A stretch of DNA of 64,000 bases from JAURVT01 sp049059935 (GTDB lineage Bacteria; Actinomycetota; Actinomycetes; Propionibacteriales; Nocardioidaceae): contig NZ_JBMGQR010000016.1 in assembly GCF_049059935.1 (NCBI RefSeq), positions 1 to 64,000 of the forward strand, in the 5' to 3' direction. The position numbers and the translations under genes are program-made. Under the pieces are notes generated by a model, which saw only the letters and a list, made by a program, of their open reading frames with translations, made no database searches and was not told where the DNA came from. Every line of letters starts with the position of its first letter. Position 1 is the stretch's first letter. This document shows positions 15,628-24,834 of this stretch, one piece after another.

Positions 15628-16557
15628 ATGCGCGTCATCGGCGTCACCACGTTCGGAGGACCGGAGGCCCTGGGCATCCACGAGGTGCCGGACCCGCACG
15701 CGGGCCCCGGCCAGGTGAGGATCCGTGTCGCGGCCGTGGCCGTGAGCCCGACCGACACGCTCGTGAGGTCGGGCGCACGACCGGTCGGCGACGCCCTGCC
15801 GCCGTACGTCCCGGGCATGGACGCCGCGGGCGTCGTCGACGAGGTGGGCGAGGGCAGCCGCTGGCAGGTCGGCGACCAGGTGATGGCGATCGCCCTGCCG
15901 TTGTCCGAGCACGGTGGCGCCTACGTCGAGCAGCTCGTCGCGCCCGACGACTCGATCGCCCGCGTCCCCGCCGGCACCAGCCTCGAGCAGGCCTCGACCG
16001 TCCCGATGAACGGACTCACCGCCGTGCAGGCCCTCGAGCTGCTCGCGCTCGAACCCGGGCAGACGCTCGCCGTCACCGGGGCCGCGGGCACGCTCGGCAA
16101 CTACGTCGTCCAGCTCGCCAAGCAGGCCGGGCTGGTCGTGGTGGCCGACGCCGCCGAGAAGGATCGCCAGCTCGTCGAGTCGCTCGGCGCGGACCACCTG
16201 GTCGCCCGTGGCGACGGACTGGCCGACCGGATCCGCCAGGTGGTCCCTGGCGGCGTCGACGGGCTCGTCGACACCGCGCTGCTCCACGAGGACGTCGTGC
16301 CCGCCCTCGCCGACGGCGGCGTGTTCGTCTCGGTCCGCGGGTGGAGGGGCGAGCCGACGCGCGACGTCCGCTTCGAGGCGGCCTTCGTCGGTGACGAGTA
16401 CCACTCGGGCGCCAAGCTCGACGGGCTGCGTCAGGCCGTCGAGGACGGTGTCCTCACTCCTCGCGTCGCCGACGTGCTGCCCGCGGCCGACGCACCCGAG
16501 GCGCACCGCCGGCTCGAGGCGGGCGGCGTCCGCGGCCGCCTCGTCCTCACCTTCTGA
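15628..16557 (+). CDS. NADP-dependent quinone oxidoreductase-like MDR protein
   Basis: 309 residues, zinc-free medium-chain reductase. The N-terminal GroES-like fold contains VPGMDAAGVVDEVGEG and GDQVMAI; the Rossmann part has GAAGTLGNYVVQLAKQAG. No zinc-binding cysteines are present, so it belongs with quinone oxidoreductase and zeta-crystallin-like enzymes. GGAAGGA precedes ATG 15628. It is divergent from the alcohol dehydrogenase (179-base gap). Substrate not identifiable. Confidence 0.9.
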   Translation: MRVIGVTTFGGPEALGIHEVPDPHAGPGQVRIRVAAVAVSPTDTLVRSGARPVGDALPPYVPGMDAAGVVDEVGEGSRWQVGDQVMAIALPLSEHGGAYVEQLVAPDDSIARVPAGTSLEQASTVPMNGLTAVQALELLALEPGQTLAVTGAAGTLGNYVVQLAKQAGLVVVADAAEKDRQLVESLGADHLVARGDGLADRIRQVVPGGVDGLVDTALLHEDVVPALADGGVFVSVRGWRGEPTRDVRFEAAFVGDEYHSGAKLDGLRQAVEDGVLTPRVADVLPAADAPEAHRRLEAGGVRGRLVLTF

Positions 16558-16585
16558 TCCCACCCCCTCCCCTCGCCCCCGTGGT

Positions 16586-16642
16586 CGAGATACGGCTTGT
16601 GCACCACCGCGGCGTCCCCGGTGGTGCACAAGCCGTATCTCG
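16586..16642. repeat. Long perfect intergenic inverted repeat
   Basis: A 24-bp perfect stem (16586-16609 with 16619-16642) surrounds a 9-base loop. It is less GC-rich than its surroundings (CGAGATACGGCTTGTGCACC in the left arm). It lies between two genes in the same direction, ending 41 bases before the downstream start. It could terminate the upstream message or be a dispersed palindromic repeat; see the similar hairpins at 17398 and 61052. Confidence 0.85.
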
Positions 16643-16682
16643 GCGATGGTGACGGGGGTCGACACCCACCCAAGGGAGCATC

Positions 16683-17378
16683 GTGACGCCCTCCACCTCC
16701 AGCTCGACGCCGTCCGTCGCGTGGGTGCTGCTCGACGTCAACCAGACCCTCTCCGACACCGGCCCCCTGGCCCACGCGTTCGAGTCCGTCGGCGCGCCGG
16801 GCCACCTGGCCGAGCACTGGTTCACCACGGTGCTGCGCGACGGCTTCGGGCTCAGCAGCACCGGGACCCCGAGCCCGTTCGGTGACGTCGCCCGAGGCTG
16901 CCTCCAGGTCGAGCTGTCGCAGGTGCTCGTCGACGCGGACGTCGAGGAGGCCGTCGACGAGGTGATGACGGCGCTGGGCGGGCTCGACCCGCACCCGGAC
17001 GTCGCGCCCGGCGTCCGCGCGCTCACCGCGCGTGGCCTGCGGGTCGCCACCCTCGGCAACGGAGCGGCCTCCACCGCGCGCTCCCTGCTCGAGAAGGCGG
17101 GTCTCGACGGCGACGTCGCGCCGCTGCTCAGCGTCGACGACGCCGGAGCGTGGAAGCCCGCCCCGCAGGCGTACGCCTACGCCCTGTCCGTGCTGGACGC
17201 GGCGGCGGGCGACGTCCTGATGGTGGCCGTGCACCCGTGGGACCTCGAGGGCGCACGCCGGGTCGGCCTCCGGACGGCCTGGGTGAACCGCGACGGACGC
17301 ACGTGGCCGCCGCACATGGCCCCGCCCGACCTCGTCGTGACCCGGCTCGACGAGCTGCACGACCGCCTGTCGTCCTGA
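16683..17378 (+). CDS. HAD hydrolase, type II haloacid dehalogenase-like
   Basis: 231 residues. Motif I reads LLDVNQTLSD: the nucleophile aspartate is present, while the second aspartate of phosphatases is replaced (N), as in 2-haloacid dehalogenase relatives. Motif II is VATLGNG, motif III the lysine in AWKPAPQAY, and motif IV the VAVHPWDLEGAR variant typical of type II dehalogenases, where histidine and tryptophan replace the usual acidic pair. Substrate cannot be assigned; many such proteins do not act on halogenated acids. Confidence 0.85.
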   Translation: MTPSTSSSTPSVAWVLLDVNQTLSDTGPLAHAFESVGAPGHLAEHWFTTVLRDGFGLSSTGTPSPFGDVARGCLQVELSQVLVDADVEEAVDEVMTALGGLDPHPDVAPGVRALTARGLRVATLGNGAASTARSLLEKAGLDGDVAPLLSVDDAGAWKPAPQAYAYALSVLDAAAGDVLMVAVHPWDLEGARRVGLRTAWVNRDGRTWPPHMAPPDLVVTRLDELHDRLSS

Positions 17379-17397
17379 CGTCTCACCCGCACCTGGC

Positions 17398-17447
17398 GAG
17401 TTGTCGGTGCCTCAGGGGCCCATAGGCCCTTGAGGCACCGACAACTC
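17398..17447. terminator. Hairpin between convergent genes (terminator or palindromic repeat)
   Basis: A 23-bp stem with a single G-U pair (17398-17420 with 17425-17447) closes a CATA loop. It sits exactly between two convergent genes, so it can stop transcription from both sides. Its arm (GAGTTGTCGGTGCCTCAG) resembles in style, but not in sequence, the repeats at 16586 and 61052. Confidence 0.85.
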
Positions 17448-17464
17448 CTGGGGATGCGGCGGCG

Positions 17465-18334
17465 TCAGACGTGGTCGCGCCAGGAGTGCTGCGGGTCGAA
17501 GCCCAGGACGCGGCGGGCCTTGTCGATCGACAGCAACGTCTCGTGCTCGCCGAGCTCGCCGCGCACCTCGACCCCGGGGAACACCTCGGCGACGAGCTCG
17601 GCGCTCGAGCGGGACATCACCGTGTCGGCGTTGGCGATGACGAAGACCTCACGCCCGGGCTCGGTGTGCTCCAGGCCCAGACGGATCGCCTGGGCGCCGT
17701 CACGCGCGTCGATGTAGCCCCACAGGTTCCACTTGCGCAGCATCGGGTCGGCGTCGAACGACGGGAACTCGGCGTAGTCCTCGGGGTACATCACGTTGGA
17801 GAACCGCAGGCCCGTCATCGACAGCCCCGGGTCCCAGCGGCACAGCTGCAGGGCGAGCTCCTCCTCCAGCGTCTTGGTCAGCGAGTACGTGGACTCCGGG
17901 CGCGGGTGGTACTCCTCGTCGACCGGCACGTAGGGCGGCGGGGTGTCGAACGGCAGCCCGAGCACCGTCTCGCTCGAGGCCCACACGATCTTCTGCACCC
18001 CGGCCCGACGCGCCGCGGAGAACACGTTGAACGTCGCGTTCATGTTGTTCTCGAACGTCCGGTGGTCCGGCGCCAGACCCGGGGCCGGAATCGCCGCGAG
18101 GTGGACGACGGCGTCCACCCGGTCGAACCTCTCCTGCACGCCGAGCATCGCGTCGAGGACGTCGCCGTACTCGCCGAGGTCGATCGGCAGGTAGGTGACG
18201 GCGTCCATCACCTCGTCCGGCAGGTCCGGCCTGGCGTGGTCCAGGACCACCACGTCGTGGCCGTGCTCCACCAGGTCGCGCACCGCCGCGCGTCCGAGCC
18301 TGCCTGCTCCACCGGTCAGCACCACGGTCGTCAT
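17465..18334 (-). CDS. NAD-dependent epimerase/dehydratase (extended SDR)
   Basis: 289 residues. TGGAGRLGRAA at residues 7-17 is the NAD-binding motif, VVLDHARPD follows the second strand, and the catalytic YxxxK is in STYSLTKTLEEE. The pattern VDAVVHLAAIPAPGLAPDH is that of UDP-sugar epimerases and uronate dehydrogenases. It may act on a sugar or sugar nucleotide. The upstream ORF extends in frame to 18856, but ATG 18334 begins exactly at the Rossmann strand. It is divergent from the zinc dehydrogenase at 18489. Confidence 0.88.
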   Translation of the reverse strand: MTTVVLTGGAGRLGRAAVRDLVEHGHDVVVLDHARPDLPDEVMDAVTYLPIDLGEYGDVLDAMLGVQERFDRVDAVVHLAAIPAPGLAPDHRTFENNMNATFNVFSAARRAGVQKIVWASSETVLGLPFDTPPPYVPVDEEYHPRPESTYSLTKTLEEELALQLCRWDPGLSMTGLRFSNVMYPEDYAEFPSFDADPMLRKWNLWGYIDARDGAQAIRLGLEHTEPGREVFVIANADTVMSRSSAELVAEVFPGVEVRGELGEHETLLSIDKARRVLGFDPQHSWRDHV

Positions 18335-18488
18335 CGGCCCAGTGTGGTGCGCGGGCTCCCCCGGCGCCGTTCGCAGACCTTCGTCAGGCAGAGCCCCCGG
18401 ACGTCCGCGTACGTTCGAAGGACGGTTGGGCCCACAGCCGAGCAACGGTCGCGGACACGTCCGCGGCCACCACCGAAGGGACCACCAC

Positions 18489-19670
18489 GTGCGAGCAGTG
18501 ACCTGGCAGGGAGTGCGCGACGTCCGCGTCGACACCGTCCCCGACCCCACGATCATCGAGCCGACCGACGCGATCATCAAGGTGACCTCGACGGGACTGT
18601 GCGGCTCGGACCTCCACCTGTACGAGACACTCGGCCCGTTCATGGGCGCCGGCGACATCCTCGGCCACGAGCCGATGGGCGTCGTGGAGGAGGTCGGCAG
18701 CGCCGTCGGCGACCTGGCGGTCGGCGACCGCGTCGTCATCCCGTTCCAGATCGCCTGCGGCTCGTGCTGGATGTGCGTCCGCGGGCTGCCGACGCAGTGC
18801 GAGACCACCCAGGTGCACGAGCACGGCATGGGTGCCGCCCTGTTCGGCTTCAGCAAGCTCTACGGCGAGGTCGCCGGCGGACAGGCCGAGTACCTGCGCG
18901 TCCCCCAGGCGCAGTACGGCCCCATCAAGGTGCCGCACGGCCCGTCGGACGACCGCTTCGTCTACCTGTCCGACGTGCTGCCCACCGCGTGGCAGTCCGT
19001 CGAGTACGCCGCCACGCCCGACGGCGGCACCCTCGCCGTCATCGGCCTCGGGCCCATCGGCGACATGGCCGTGCGCATCGCCCGCCACCGCGGCCTGCGC
19101 GTGATCGCCGTGGACCTGGTGCCCGAGCGGCTCGCCCGGGCCAGGGCCCGCGGAGCCGAGGTCGTCGACCTGCGCGACGTCGACAGCGTCGGCGACGCGA
19201 TCCGTGAGCTCACCGACGGCCGCGGCGCCGACTCGGTGATCGACGCCGTCGGCATGGAGGCGCACGGATCGGCGGTCGCCTCGGCCGTCCAGAAGGTCGT
19301 CGGCAAGCTGCCCAAGGCGCTGTCGGCGCCGATGATGAAGACCGCGGGCGTCGACCGGATGGCCGGCCTCTACTCCGCGATCGACGCCGTCCGCCGCGGC
19401 GGCACGGTCTCGATCATCGGCGTCTACGGCGGCGCCGCCGACCCGATGCCGATGATCACGATGTTCGACAAGCAGCTCCAGCTGCGCATGGGCCAGGCCA
19501 ACGTCAAGGCGTGGGCCGACGACATCATGCCGCTGCTCGTCGACGACTCCGACCCGCTGGGCGTCGAGGACTTCGCCACCCACCGGATGCCGCTCGAGCA
19601 GGCCCCGCAGGCCTACGACCAGTTCCAGAAGAAGCTGGACGGCACGGTCAAGGTCGTCTTCACGCCCTGA
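18489..19670 (+). CDS. Zinc-dependent alcohol/formaldehyde dehydrogenase-like protein
   Basis: 393 residues. Catalytic zinc ligands are in GLCGSDLH and GHEPMG; structural-zinc cysteines lie in CGSCWMCVRGLPTQC; the cofactor motif is GLGPIGDMAVRIA. The long insertions (FGFSKLYGEVAGGQAEY) and the segment around KALSAPMMKTAG place it near the glutathione-independent formaldehyde dehydrogenase/threonine dehydrogenase-like branch. GTG 18489 is preceded by GAAGGGA. Its substrate is probably a small alcohol or aldehyde. Confidence 0.88.
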   Translation: MRAVTWQGVRDVRVDTVPDPTIIEPTDAIIKVTSTGLCGSDLHLYETLGPFMGAGDILGHEPMGVVEEVGSAVGDLAVGDRVVIPFQIACGSCWMCVRGLPTQCETTQVHEHGMGAALFGFSKLYGEVAGGQAEYLRVPQAQYGPIKVPHGPSDDRFVYLSDVLPTAWQSVEYAATPDGGTLAVIGLGPIGDMAVRIARHRGLRVIAVDLVPERLARARARGAEVVDLRDVDSVGDAIRELTDGRGADSVIDAVGMEAHGSAVASAVQKVVGKLPKALSAPMMKTAGVDRMAGLYSAIDAVRRGGTVSIIGVYGGAADPMPMITMFDKQLQLRMGQANVKAWADDIMPLLVDDSDPLGVEDFATHRMPLEQAPQAYDQFQKKLDGTVKVVFTP

Positions 19671-19710
19671 CGGGCGAGCCGGTGGGCGTCGGACGGGTCA
19701 TGATCGCTCC

Positions 19711-20499
19711 ATGAGTCGCGATCCTGAGGCGTTCTACCTGCCCACCGGCGAGGACACCTTCGAGTCAACCGCCGCCACCGCGAGCCCGTGGGACGAGTCG
19801 CTGCAGCACGGCGGCCCGCCGGCCGCGCTCCTGGCCCGCGCGATCGAGCGGGTCCGCCCCGACGTGTCGATGCCGATCGCCCGCTTCACCGCCGACATGC
19901 TGGGCGGGATCCCGCAGGGGACGATCCGCACCGAGGCCCGGATCGTGCGTCCCGGCAAGCGGATCGAGCTCGTCGAGGCAACGCTGTGGGTCGACGACAG
20001 GCCGGCCGTCACCGCCACGGCCTGGCGGATCCGCGCCACCGAGGGCTCCACCCGCGAGCACTGGCGGCCCGCCACCCCGCCACCGGTGCCCGACGCCGCG
20101 ACCGAGCGGTTCTTCGACGGCGTGAGCCCCGGGTGGGGGTACGGCCGGGCCATCGACTGGAGGTTCGTCTCGGGCGGCTACGAGCCCGGCCCGGCGCAGG
20201 TCTGGACCCGGTTGCGCGTCCCGCTGGTGGCCGGCGAGGAGTCCTCGCCGACGCAGCGGCTGCTCGTCGTGGCCGACTCCACCAACGGCCTGTCGGGCGA
20301 GCTCCCGCTGAGCGAGTGGTTCTTCATCCCGCCCACCGTCACCGCGACGATCGAGCGCGCCCCGGCCGGTGAGTGGATGCACCTGGACGCCCGCAGCACG
20401 ATCGGCCCGAACGGCATCGGCCTGGCCGAGGGCCGGATGTCGGACGAGCACGGCCTGTGCGCCGTCGTCACGCAGCCGCTGATGGTGGCGCCGCGCTGA
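19711..20499 (+). CDS. Acyl-CoA thioesterase-like (double hotdog) protein
   Basis: 262 residues. The N-terminal half has the TesB-like hotdog pattern (SLQHGGPPAALLARAIER, MPIARFTADMLGGIPQG, RIVRPGKRIELVEATLW); the C-terminal half is a second hotdog with LPLSEWFFIPPTVTATIER and WMHLDARSTIGPNGIGLAEG. Actinobacterial proteins of this form hydrolyse acyl-CoA or stay uncharacterised. It converges tightly (12 bases) on the acyl-CoA ligase gene. Confidence 0.82.
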   Translation: MSRDPEAFYLPTGEDTFESTAATASPWDESLQHGGPPAALLARAIERVRPDVSMPIARFTADMLGGIPQGTIRTEARIVRPGKRIELVEATLWVDDRPAVTATAWRIRATEGSTREHWRPATPPPVPDAATERFFDGVSPGWGYGRAIDWRFVSGGYEPGPAQVWTRLRVPLVAGEESSPTQRLLVVADSTNGLSGELPLSEWFFIPPTVTATIERAPAGEWMHLDARSTIGPNGIGLAEGRMSDEHGLCAVVTQPLMVAPR

Positions 20500-20511
20500 C
20501 GGCGCCGTGCG

Positions 20512-22242
20512 TCAGCGTGGCGCCGGGGCGCGCAGCTCGGGGAACTGGTCGTCGCGCCACTCCCCCTCGGCGCGGACGTCGTCGGCGACGAGGGCCTCCT
20601 CGCGTCCGCGGAGCTCGACGCGGCGGATCTTGCCCGAGATGGTCTTGGGCAGGTCGGCGAACTCGATCCGGCGCACCCGCAGCCAGGGCGCGAGGTGCTC
20701 CCGGGCGTGCTTGAGGATCGAGAACGCGGTCTCCTCGGTGGGCTCGTGGCCCGGGGCGAGCACGACGTACGCCTTGGGCACCGCCAGGCGGACGGGGTCG
20801 GGCGCCGGCACGACGGCGGCCTCGGCGACGGCGGGGTGCTCGATCAGGACGCTCTCGAGCTCGAACGGGCTGATCTTGTAGTCCGAGGCCTTGAACACGT
20901 CGTCGGTGCGGCCCACGTAGGTGATGTAGCCGTCCTCGTCGCGGCTCGCGACGTCGCCCGTGTGGTAGACGCCGCCGGCCATGGCCTCGGCGTTGCGCTG
21001 CTCGTCGCCCTGGTAGCCGGTCATCAACGGCAGCGGACGACCACCCGGACCCTCCAGGTCGAGGCAGATCTCGCCCTCGACGCCGGCGCCCTCGAGCCGG
21101 TCGCCGGTGACCGGGTCGACGAGGACGACCGGGATGCCGGGCAGCGGACGCCCCATCGAGCCGGGCTTGACGACGGCGCCGGGCGTGTTGCCGATCGCGG
21201 CGGTGGTCTCGGTCTGCCCGAAGCCGTCGCGCAGCGTCAGGCCCCACCTGGCCTGCACCTGCGCGATCACCTCGGGGTTGAGGGGCTCGCCGGCGCCGAT
21301 GACCTCGCGCAGCGAGCCCGGCCCACCGGACAGGTCGGCCTTGATCAGCATCCGCCACACGGTCGGCGGCGCGCAGAACGTCGTCACCTCGTGGTCGCGC
21401 AGCACGCCCAGGAGCGAGGCGGCGTCGAAGCGCGCGTAGTTGTGGACGAAGATCGTCGCCTCGGCGATCCACGGGGCGAAGAAGCACGACCACGCGTGCT
21501 TGGCCCAGCCGGGCGAGGAGATGTTGAGGTGGACGTCGCCCGGGCGCAGCCCGAGCCAGAACATCGTCGTCAGGTGACCCACCGGGTAGGAGACCTGGGT
21601 GTGCTCGACGAGCTTGGGCCGGCTCGTGGTGCCCGAGGTGAAGTACAGGAGCAGGCGGTCCCCCGGATCGGTGCCCGGGTGGTCCAGCGGGGCGTCGTCG
21701 ACGGACTCCGCGTCGGACAGGCTCGTCCAGCCGTCCGCCTCGCCCACCACGAGACGGGTGTAGTCGCCGGGCACGTCGTCGAAGGTGGCGGTGTCGACGG
21801 CGTTGCAGACCACGTGCCCGGCCCGACCCCGGTCGAGACGGTCGCGCAGGTCGGCGGCACCGATCGCGGTGGTCGTCGGCATGATGACGGCGCCGAGCTT
21901 CATCACCGCGAGCATGGTCTCCCACAGCTCGACCTGGTTGCCCAGCATCACCACGACCGCGTCGCCCCTCACGACGCCGTGACCGGCCATGAACCGCGCC
22001 AGCCGGTTGGAGCGTCGCCGCATCTGGTCGAAGGTGACCGACGCGGCGCTGCCGTCCTCCTCGACGATCGTCAGCGCCGGCCGGTCGTCGCCGTCGGCGA
22101 TCTGGTCGAACCAGTCCACGGCCCAGTTGAACCGCCCCTCCAGGCGCGGCCACTCGAACGACGCCACGGCCTCGTCGTAGTCGCCGTCGAACGCCAGGAA
22201 GCGGTCGCGGGCGTCGCGGTAGCGGGACGTGTTCGTGGACAT
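20512..22242 (-). CDS. AMP-binding acyl-CoA synthetase (medium-chain/acetyl-CoA-like)
   Basis: 576 residues, ANL superfamily. The P-loop-like A3 motif is LYFTSGTTSRPKLVEHT; A5 is DGFGQTETT; A7 is YHTGDVASRDEDGYITYVGR with A8 DDVFKASDYKISPFELES; and the C-terminal catalytic lysine lies in LPKTISGKIRRVELR. It activates a carboxylic acid to acyl-AMP and then acyl-CoA; the overall pattern fits medium-chain or xenobiotic acyl-CoA ligases. ATG 22242 (AGGAG upstream) is preferred to the in-frame ATG at 22287. Confidence 0.92.
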   Translation of the reverse strand: MSTNTSRYRDARDRFLAFDGDYDEAVASFEWPRLEGRFNWAVDWFDQIADGDDRPALTIVEEDGSAASVTFDQMRRRSNRLARFMAGHGVVRGDAVVVMLGNQVELWETMLAVMKLGAVIMPTTTAIGAADLRDRLDRGRAGHVVCNAVDTATFDDVPGDYTRLVVGEADGWTSLSDAESVDDAPLDHPGTDPGDRLLLYFTSGTTSRPKLVEHTQVSYPVGHLTTMFWLGLRPGDVHLNISSPGWAKHAWSCFFAPWIAEATIFVHNYARFDAASLLGVLRDHEVTTFCAPPTVWRMLIKADLSGGPGSLREVIGAGEPLNPEVIAQVQARWGLTLRDGFGQTETTAAIGNTPGAVVKPGSMGRPLPGIPVVLVDPVTGDRLEGAGVEGEICLDLEGPGGRPLPLMTGYQGDEQRNAEAMAGGVYHTGDVASRDEDGYITYVGRTDDVFKASDYKISPFELESVLIEHPAVAEAAVVPAPDPVRLAVPKAYVVLAPGHEPTEETAFSILKHAREHLAPWLRVRRIEFADLPKTISGKIRRVELRGREEALVADDVRAEGEWRDDQFPELRAPAPR

Positions 22243-22300
22243 CGGCGCTCCTGTGATCGGGGTGTCGTCCGAGGTGACACCGGTCACTATCGCACCCGGG

Positions 22301-24793
22301 TCAGTCCGCGTGCCGCCCCTGCGGCGCGGTGCCGGTGGTCACCGGCTCGCCGTCGACCTCGGCGTGCGGGTCGACGTGGGCGCCGGCGTCCGACGGCACG
22401 TGCGGGTGCTCGCGCTCCAGCGAGGCGCCCTCGACGTCCACGTCGGGCAGGATCCGGTCGAGCCACGCCGGCAGCCACCAGGCGGCGTCGCCGAGCAGGT
22501 GCATCACGGCCGGGATGAGCAGCAGCCGCACCACGAACGCGTCGACCAGGACGCCGAGCGCCAGGCCGAGGCCGATCGACTGCACCAGGACCGAGTGCGC
22601 GAACACGAAGCCGCCGAACACCGAGACCATGATCAGCGCGGCAGCGACCACCACCGCCCGTCCGGCGTGGACGCCGCGGCGCACCGCGACCCGTGACGGC
22701 GAGCCGTGCGCGTACGCCTCGCGCATGCCGCTGACGAGGAACAGCTGGTAGTCCATCGCGAGCCCGAACAGGATGCCGACCATCAGGATCGGCAGGAAGC
22801 TCAGGATCGGCCCGGGGTCGTGCACCCCGAAGACGCCGCCGAGCCAGCCCCACTGGAACACCGCGGTGACGCCGCCGAACGCGGCGAACAGCGACAGCAC
22901 GAAGCCCGCCGTCGCGGTGAGCGGCACCAGGATCGAGCGGAAGACGAAGACCAGGATCACCAGGGACAGCCCGACCACCACGACCAGGTACAGCGGGAGC
23001 GCGTCGGACAGCTTCTCGCTGACGTCGATGTTGCCCGACGCGTTGCCCGCGACGCCGACCGAGTCGACGCCGTCGAGCTGCAGGCCGCGCAGGTCGCGGA
23101 CCAGCTGCTCGGTGGACTCCGCGGTGGGTCCGCCCTCGGGGACCACCTGGAACGCGAGCAGCGTGCCGTCCTGCGACGCCCCGATCGGGGCGACCGCGGC
23201 GACGTCGCCCTGGGCCCTCAGCTCGGTGCCGATGCGCACCTGCTCGGCGACCAGCGTGCTCTGCGTGACCGCCTCGGGCAGGTCGGCCACCGCGACGAGC
23301 GGCCCGTTGACGCCGGCACCGAACTTCTCGTCGACGAGCTGGTAGGCCTGGTAGGCCGTGGAGTCCTGCGGCTCGGACGACCCCGCGGGCAGGCCGAGGC
23401 GCATCGACAGCGCCGGGATGGCGACGATGAGCAGCGCGACGGTGCCGCCGACGAGGGTGATCACGGCGCGGCGGTTGCTCATCGGCGTGCTGGGGGGCGC
23501 CGGTGCGGCGACGTGGCCGTCGCGGGCGCGCTCCTTCGTGGACAGGATGCGCGGGCCGACCAGCGACAGCAGCGCGGGCGTCATCGTGATCGCGATGAGG
23601 ATCGCGACGAGCACGCAGACCGCTCCGACGGTGCCCATGAGGCCGAGGAACGGGATGCCCGTGAGGTTGAGGGCGAGCAGGGCGATCATCACGGTGGCGC
23701 CGGCGAAGACCACCGCGTTGCCCGACGTCCCGTTGGCCAGCCCGATCGACTCCGCGAGCGGCACGCCCTGGCGCAGCTGCGTGCGGTGGCGGTTGAGGAT
23801 GAACAGCGAGTAGTCGATGCCGACCGCGAGGCCGAGCATGATGCCGAGCACCGGGGTGACCGAGAGCATCTCGACCGTGCCCGACAGCGCGAGCGACGCG
23901 GTGACGCCGACGCCCACGCCCACCAGCGCGTTGACCAGCGGCAGTCCGGCACCGATGAGCGTGCCCAGCATGACGACCAGCACGACCGCGGCGACGGCCA
24001 GGCCGACCGCCTCGCCGACGCCGAAGACCTCGGGGATCGTGGCGGCAGTGTCGTTCGAGACCTCGACGTCGACGCCGTCGATGTCGGCGCCCGTCATTGC
24101 GGCGACGACGGCGTCCTTGGTCTCGGTGGGGATCTCGAAGCTGGTGGCCTCGAACTGCACGTTGACGACGGCGGTGGTCCGGTCGGTCGAGACCTGGCGG
24201 ATGCCCTCGGACAGCTCGAGCAGCTGCGCCCCCTGCTCGGCCTGCGCGGTCTGCGCCTCGAGCGCGGCGCGGCTCTGGTCGAGCTCGGCCTGCTGCGCGT
24301 CGAGCCGCTCGACCACCGCGTCCTGCCCGGCGGCCTCGGCCTGCTGGCGGGCACCGTCGAGACGGTCCTGCGCGGCGTCGAGCCGGTCGGTCGCGGCGGT
24401 GAGCTGCTCGCGTCCGCCGGCGACCTGCTGGGCCTGCGCGTCGATCTGCGCCTGGGTGGTGAACGGGTTCGTGGCCCCGACGACCCCGTCGATCTCGCCG
24501 ACGTCGGTCAGCAGGGTGGCGATCTCGGCCTGCTGTGCCGCCGTGAACGGCTCGTCGTCGGTGGTGGTCATCACCACCGTGCCGCTGCCACCGCCGAGGT
24601 CGGGGAACTTCTCGGCGAGCTCGTCGCTCACCTGCTGCGTGGCGGTGCCGGGGATGCTCACGACCGACGTGAGCGTGCCGCCGAACAGCGCGAACGCGCC
24701 ACCGGCCAGACCGAGGACGAGCACCCAGGCGACGACGACGGTCCAGGCGCGACGGGCCGCCGTCCGTCCGAGGCGGTAGAGCAGTGAGGCCAT
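22301..24793 (-). CDS. MMPL-family RND transporter
   Basis: 830 residues and about 12 membrane helices in two halves. Each half carries the MMPL proton-relay signature: GLAVGIDYSLFILNRHR in the first, ILFGLAMDYQLFLVSGMR in the second. An N-terminal helix (VVVAWVLVLGLAGGAFALFG) is followed by a long periplasmic-side loop rich in Q/A/D heptads (about residues 115-200), which should form a coiled coil. Such proteins export lipids or drugs. The C-terminal tail is acidic with several histidines. The gene follows tetR by 41 bases in the same unit. Confidence 0.93.
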   Translation of the reverse strand: MASLLYRLGRTAARRAWTVVVAWVLVLGLAGGAFALFGGTLTSVVSIPGTATQQVSDELAEKFPDLGGGSGTVVMTTTDDEPFTAAQQAEIATLLTDVGEIDGVVGATNPFTTQAQIDAQAQQVAGGREQLTAATDRLDAAQDRLDGARQQAEAAGQDAVVERLDAQQAELDQSRAALEAQTAQAEQGAQLLELSEGIRQVSTDRTTAVVNVQFEATSFEIPTETKDAVVAAMTGADIDGVDVEVSNDTAATIPEVFGVGEAVGLAVAAVVLVVMLGTLIGAGLPLVNALVGVGVGVTASLALSGTVEMLSVTPVLGIMLGLAVGIDYSLFILNRHRTQLRQGVPLAESIGLANGTSGNAVVFAGATVMIALLALNLTGIPFLGLMGTVGAVCVLVAILIAITMTPALLSLVGPRILSTKERARDGHVAAPAPPSTPMSNRRAVITLVGGTVALLIVAIPALSMRLGLPAGSSEPQDSTAYQAYQLVDEKFGAGVNGPLVAVADLPEAVTQSTLVAEQVRIGTELRAQGDVAAVAPIGASQDGTLLAFQVVPEGGPTAESTEQLVRDLRGLQLDGVDSVGVAGNASGNIDVSEKLSDALPLYLVVVVGLSLVILVFVFRSILVPLTATAGFVLSLFAAFGGVTAVFQWGWLGGVFGVHDPGPILSFLPILMVGILFGLAMDYQLFLVSGMREAYAHGSPSRVAVRRGVHAGRAVVVAAALIMVSVFGGFVFAHSVLVQSIGLGLALGVLVDAFVVRLLLIPAVMHLLGDAAWWLPAWLDRILPDVDVEGASLEREHPHVPSDAGAHVDPHAEVDGEPVTTGTAPQGRHAD

Positions 24794-24834
24794 GGTGCGG
24801 GGTTCCTCCGAGGGGATCGGGACGTGGCGAGGGG

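Noticed and set aside
22706..24787. 693-codon open frame opposite the MMPL gene
   Set aside because: Low-complexity RGDQHE composition; antisense shadow of a clear membrane transporter.
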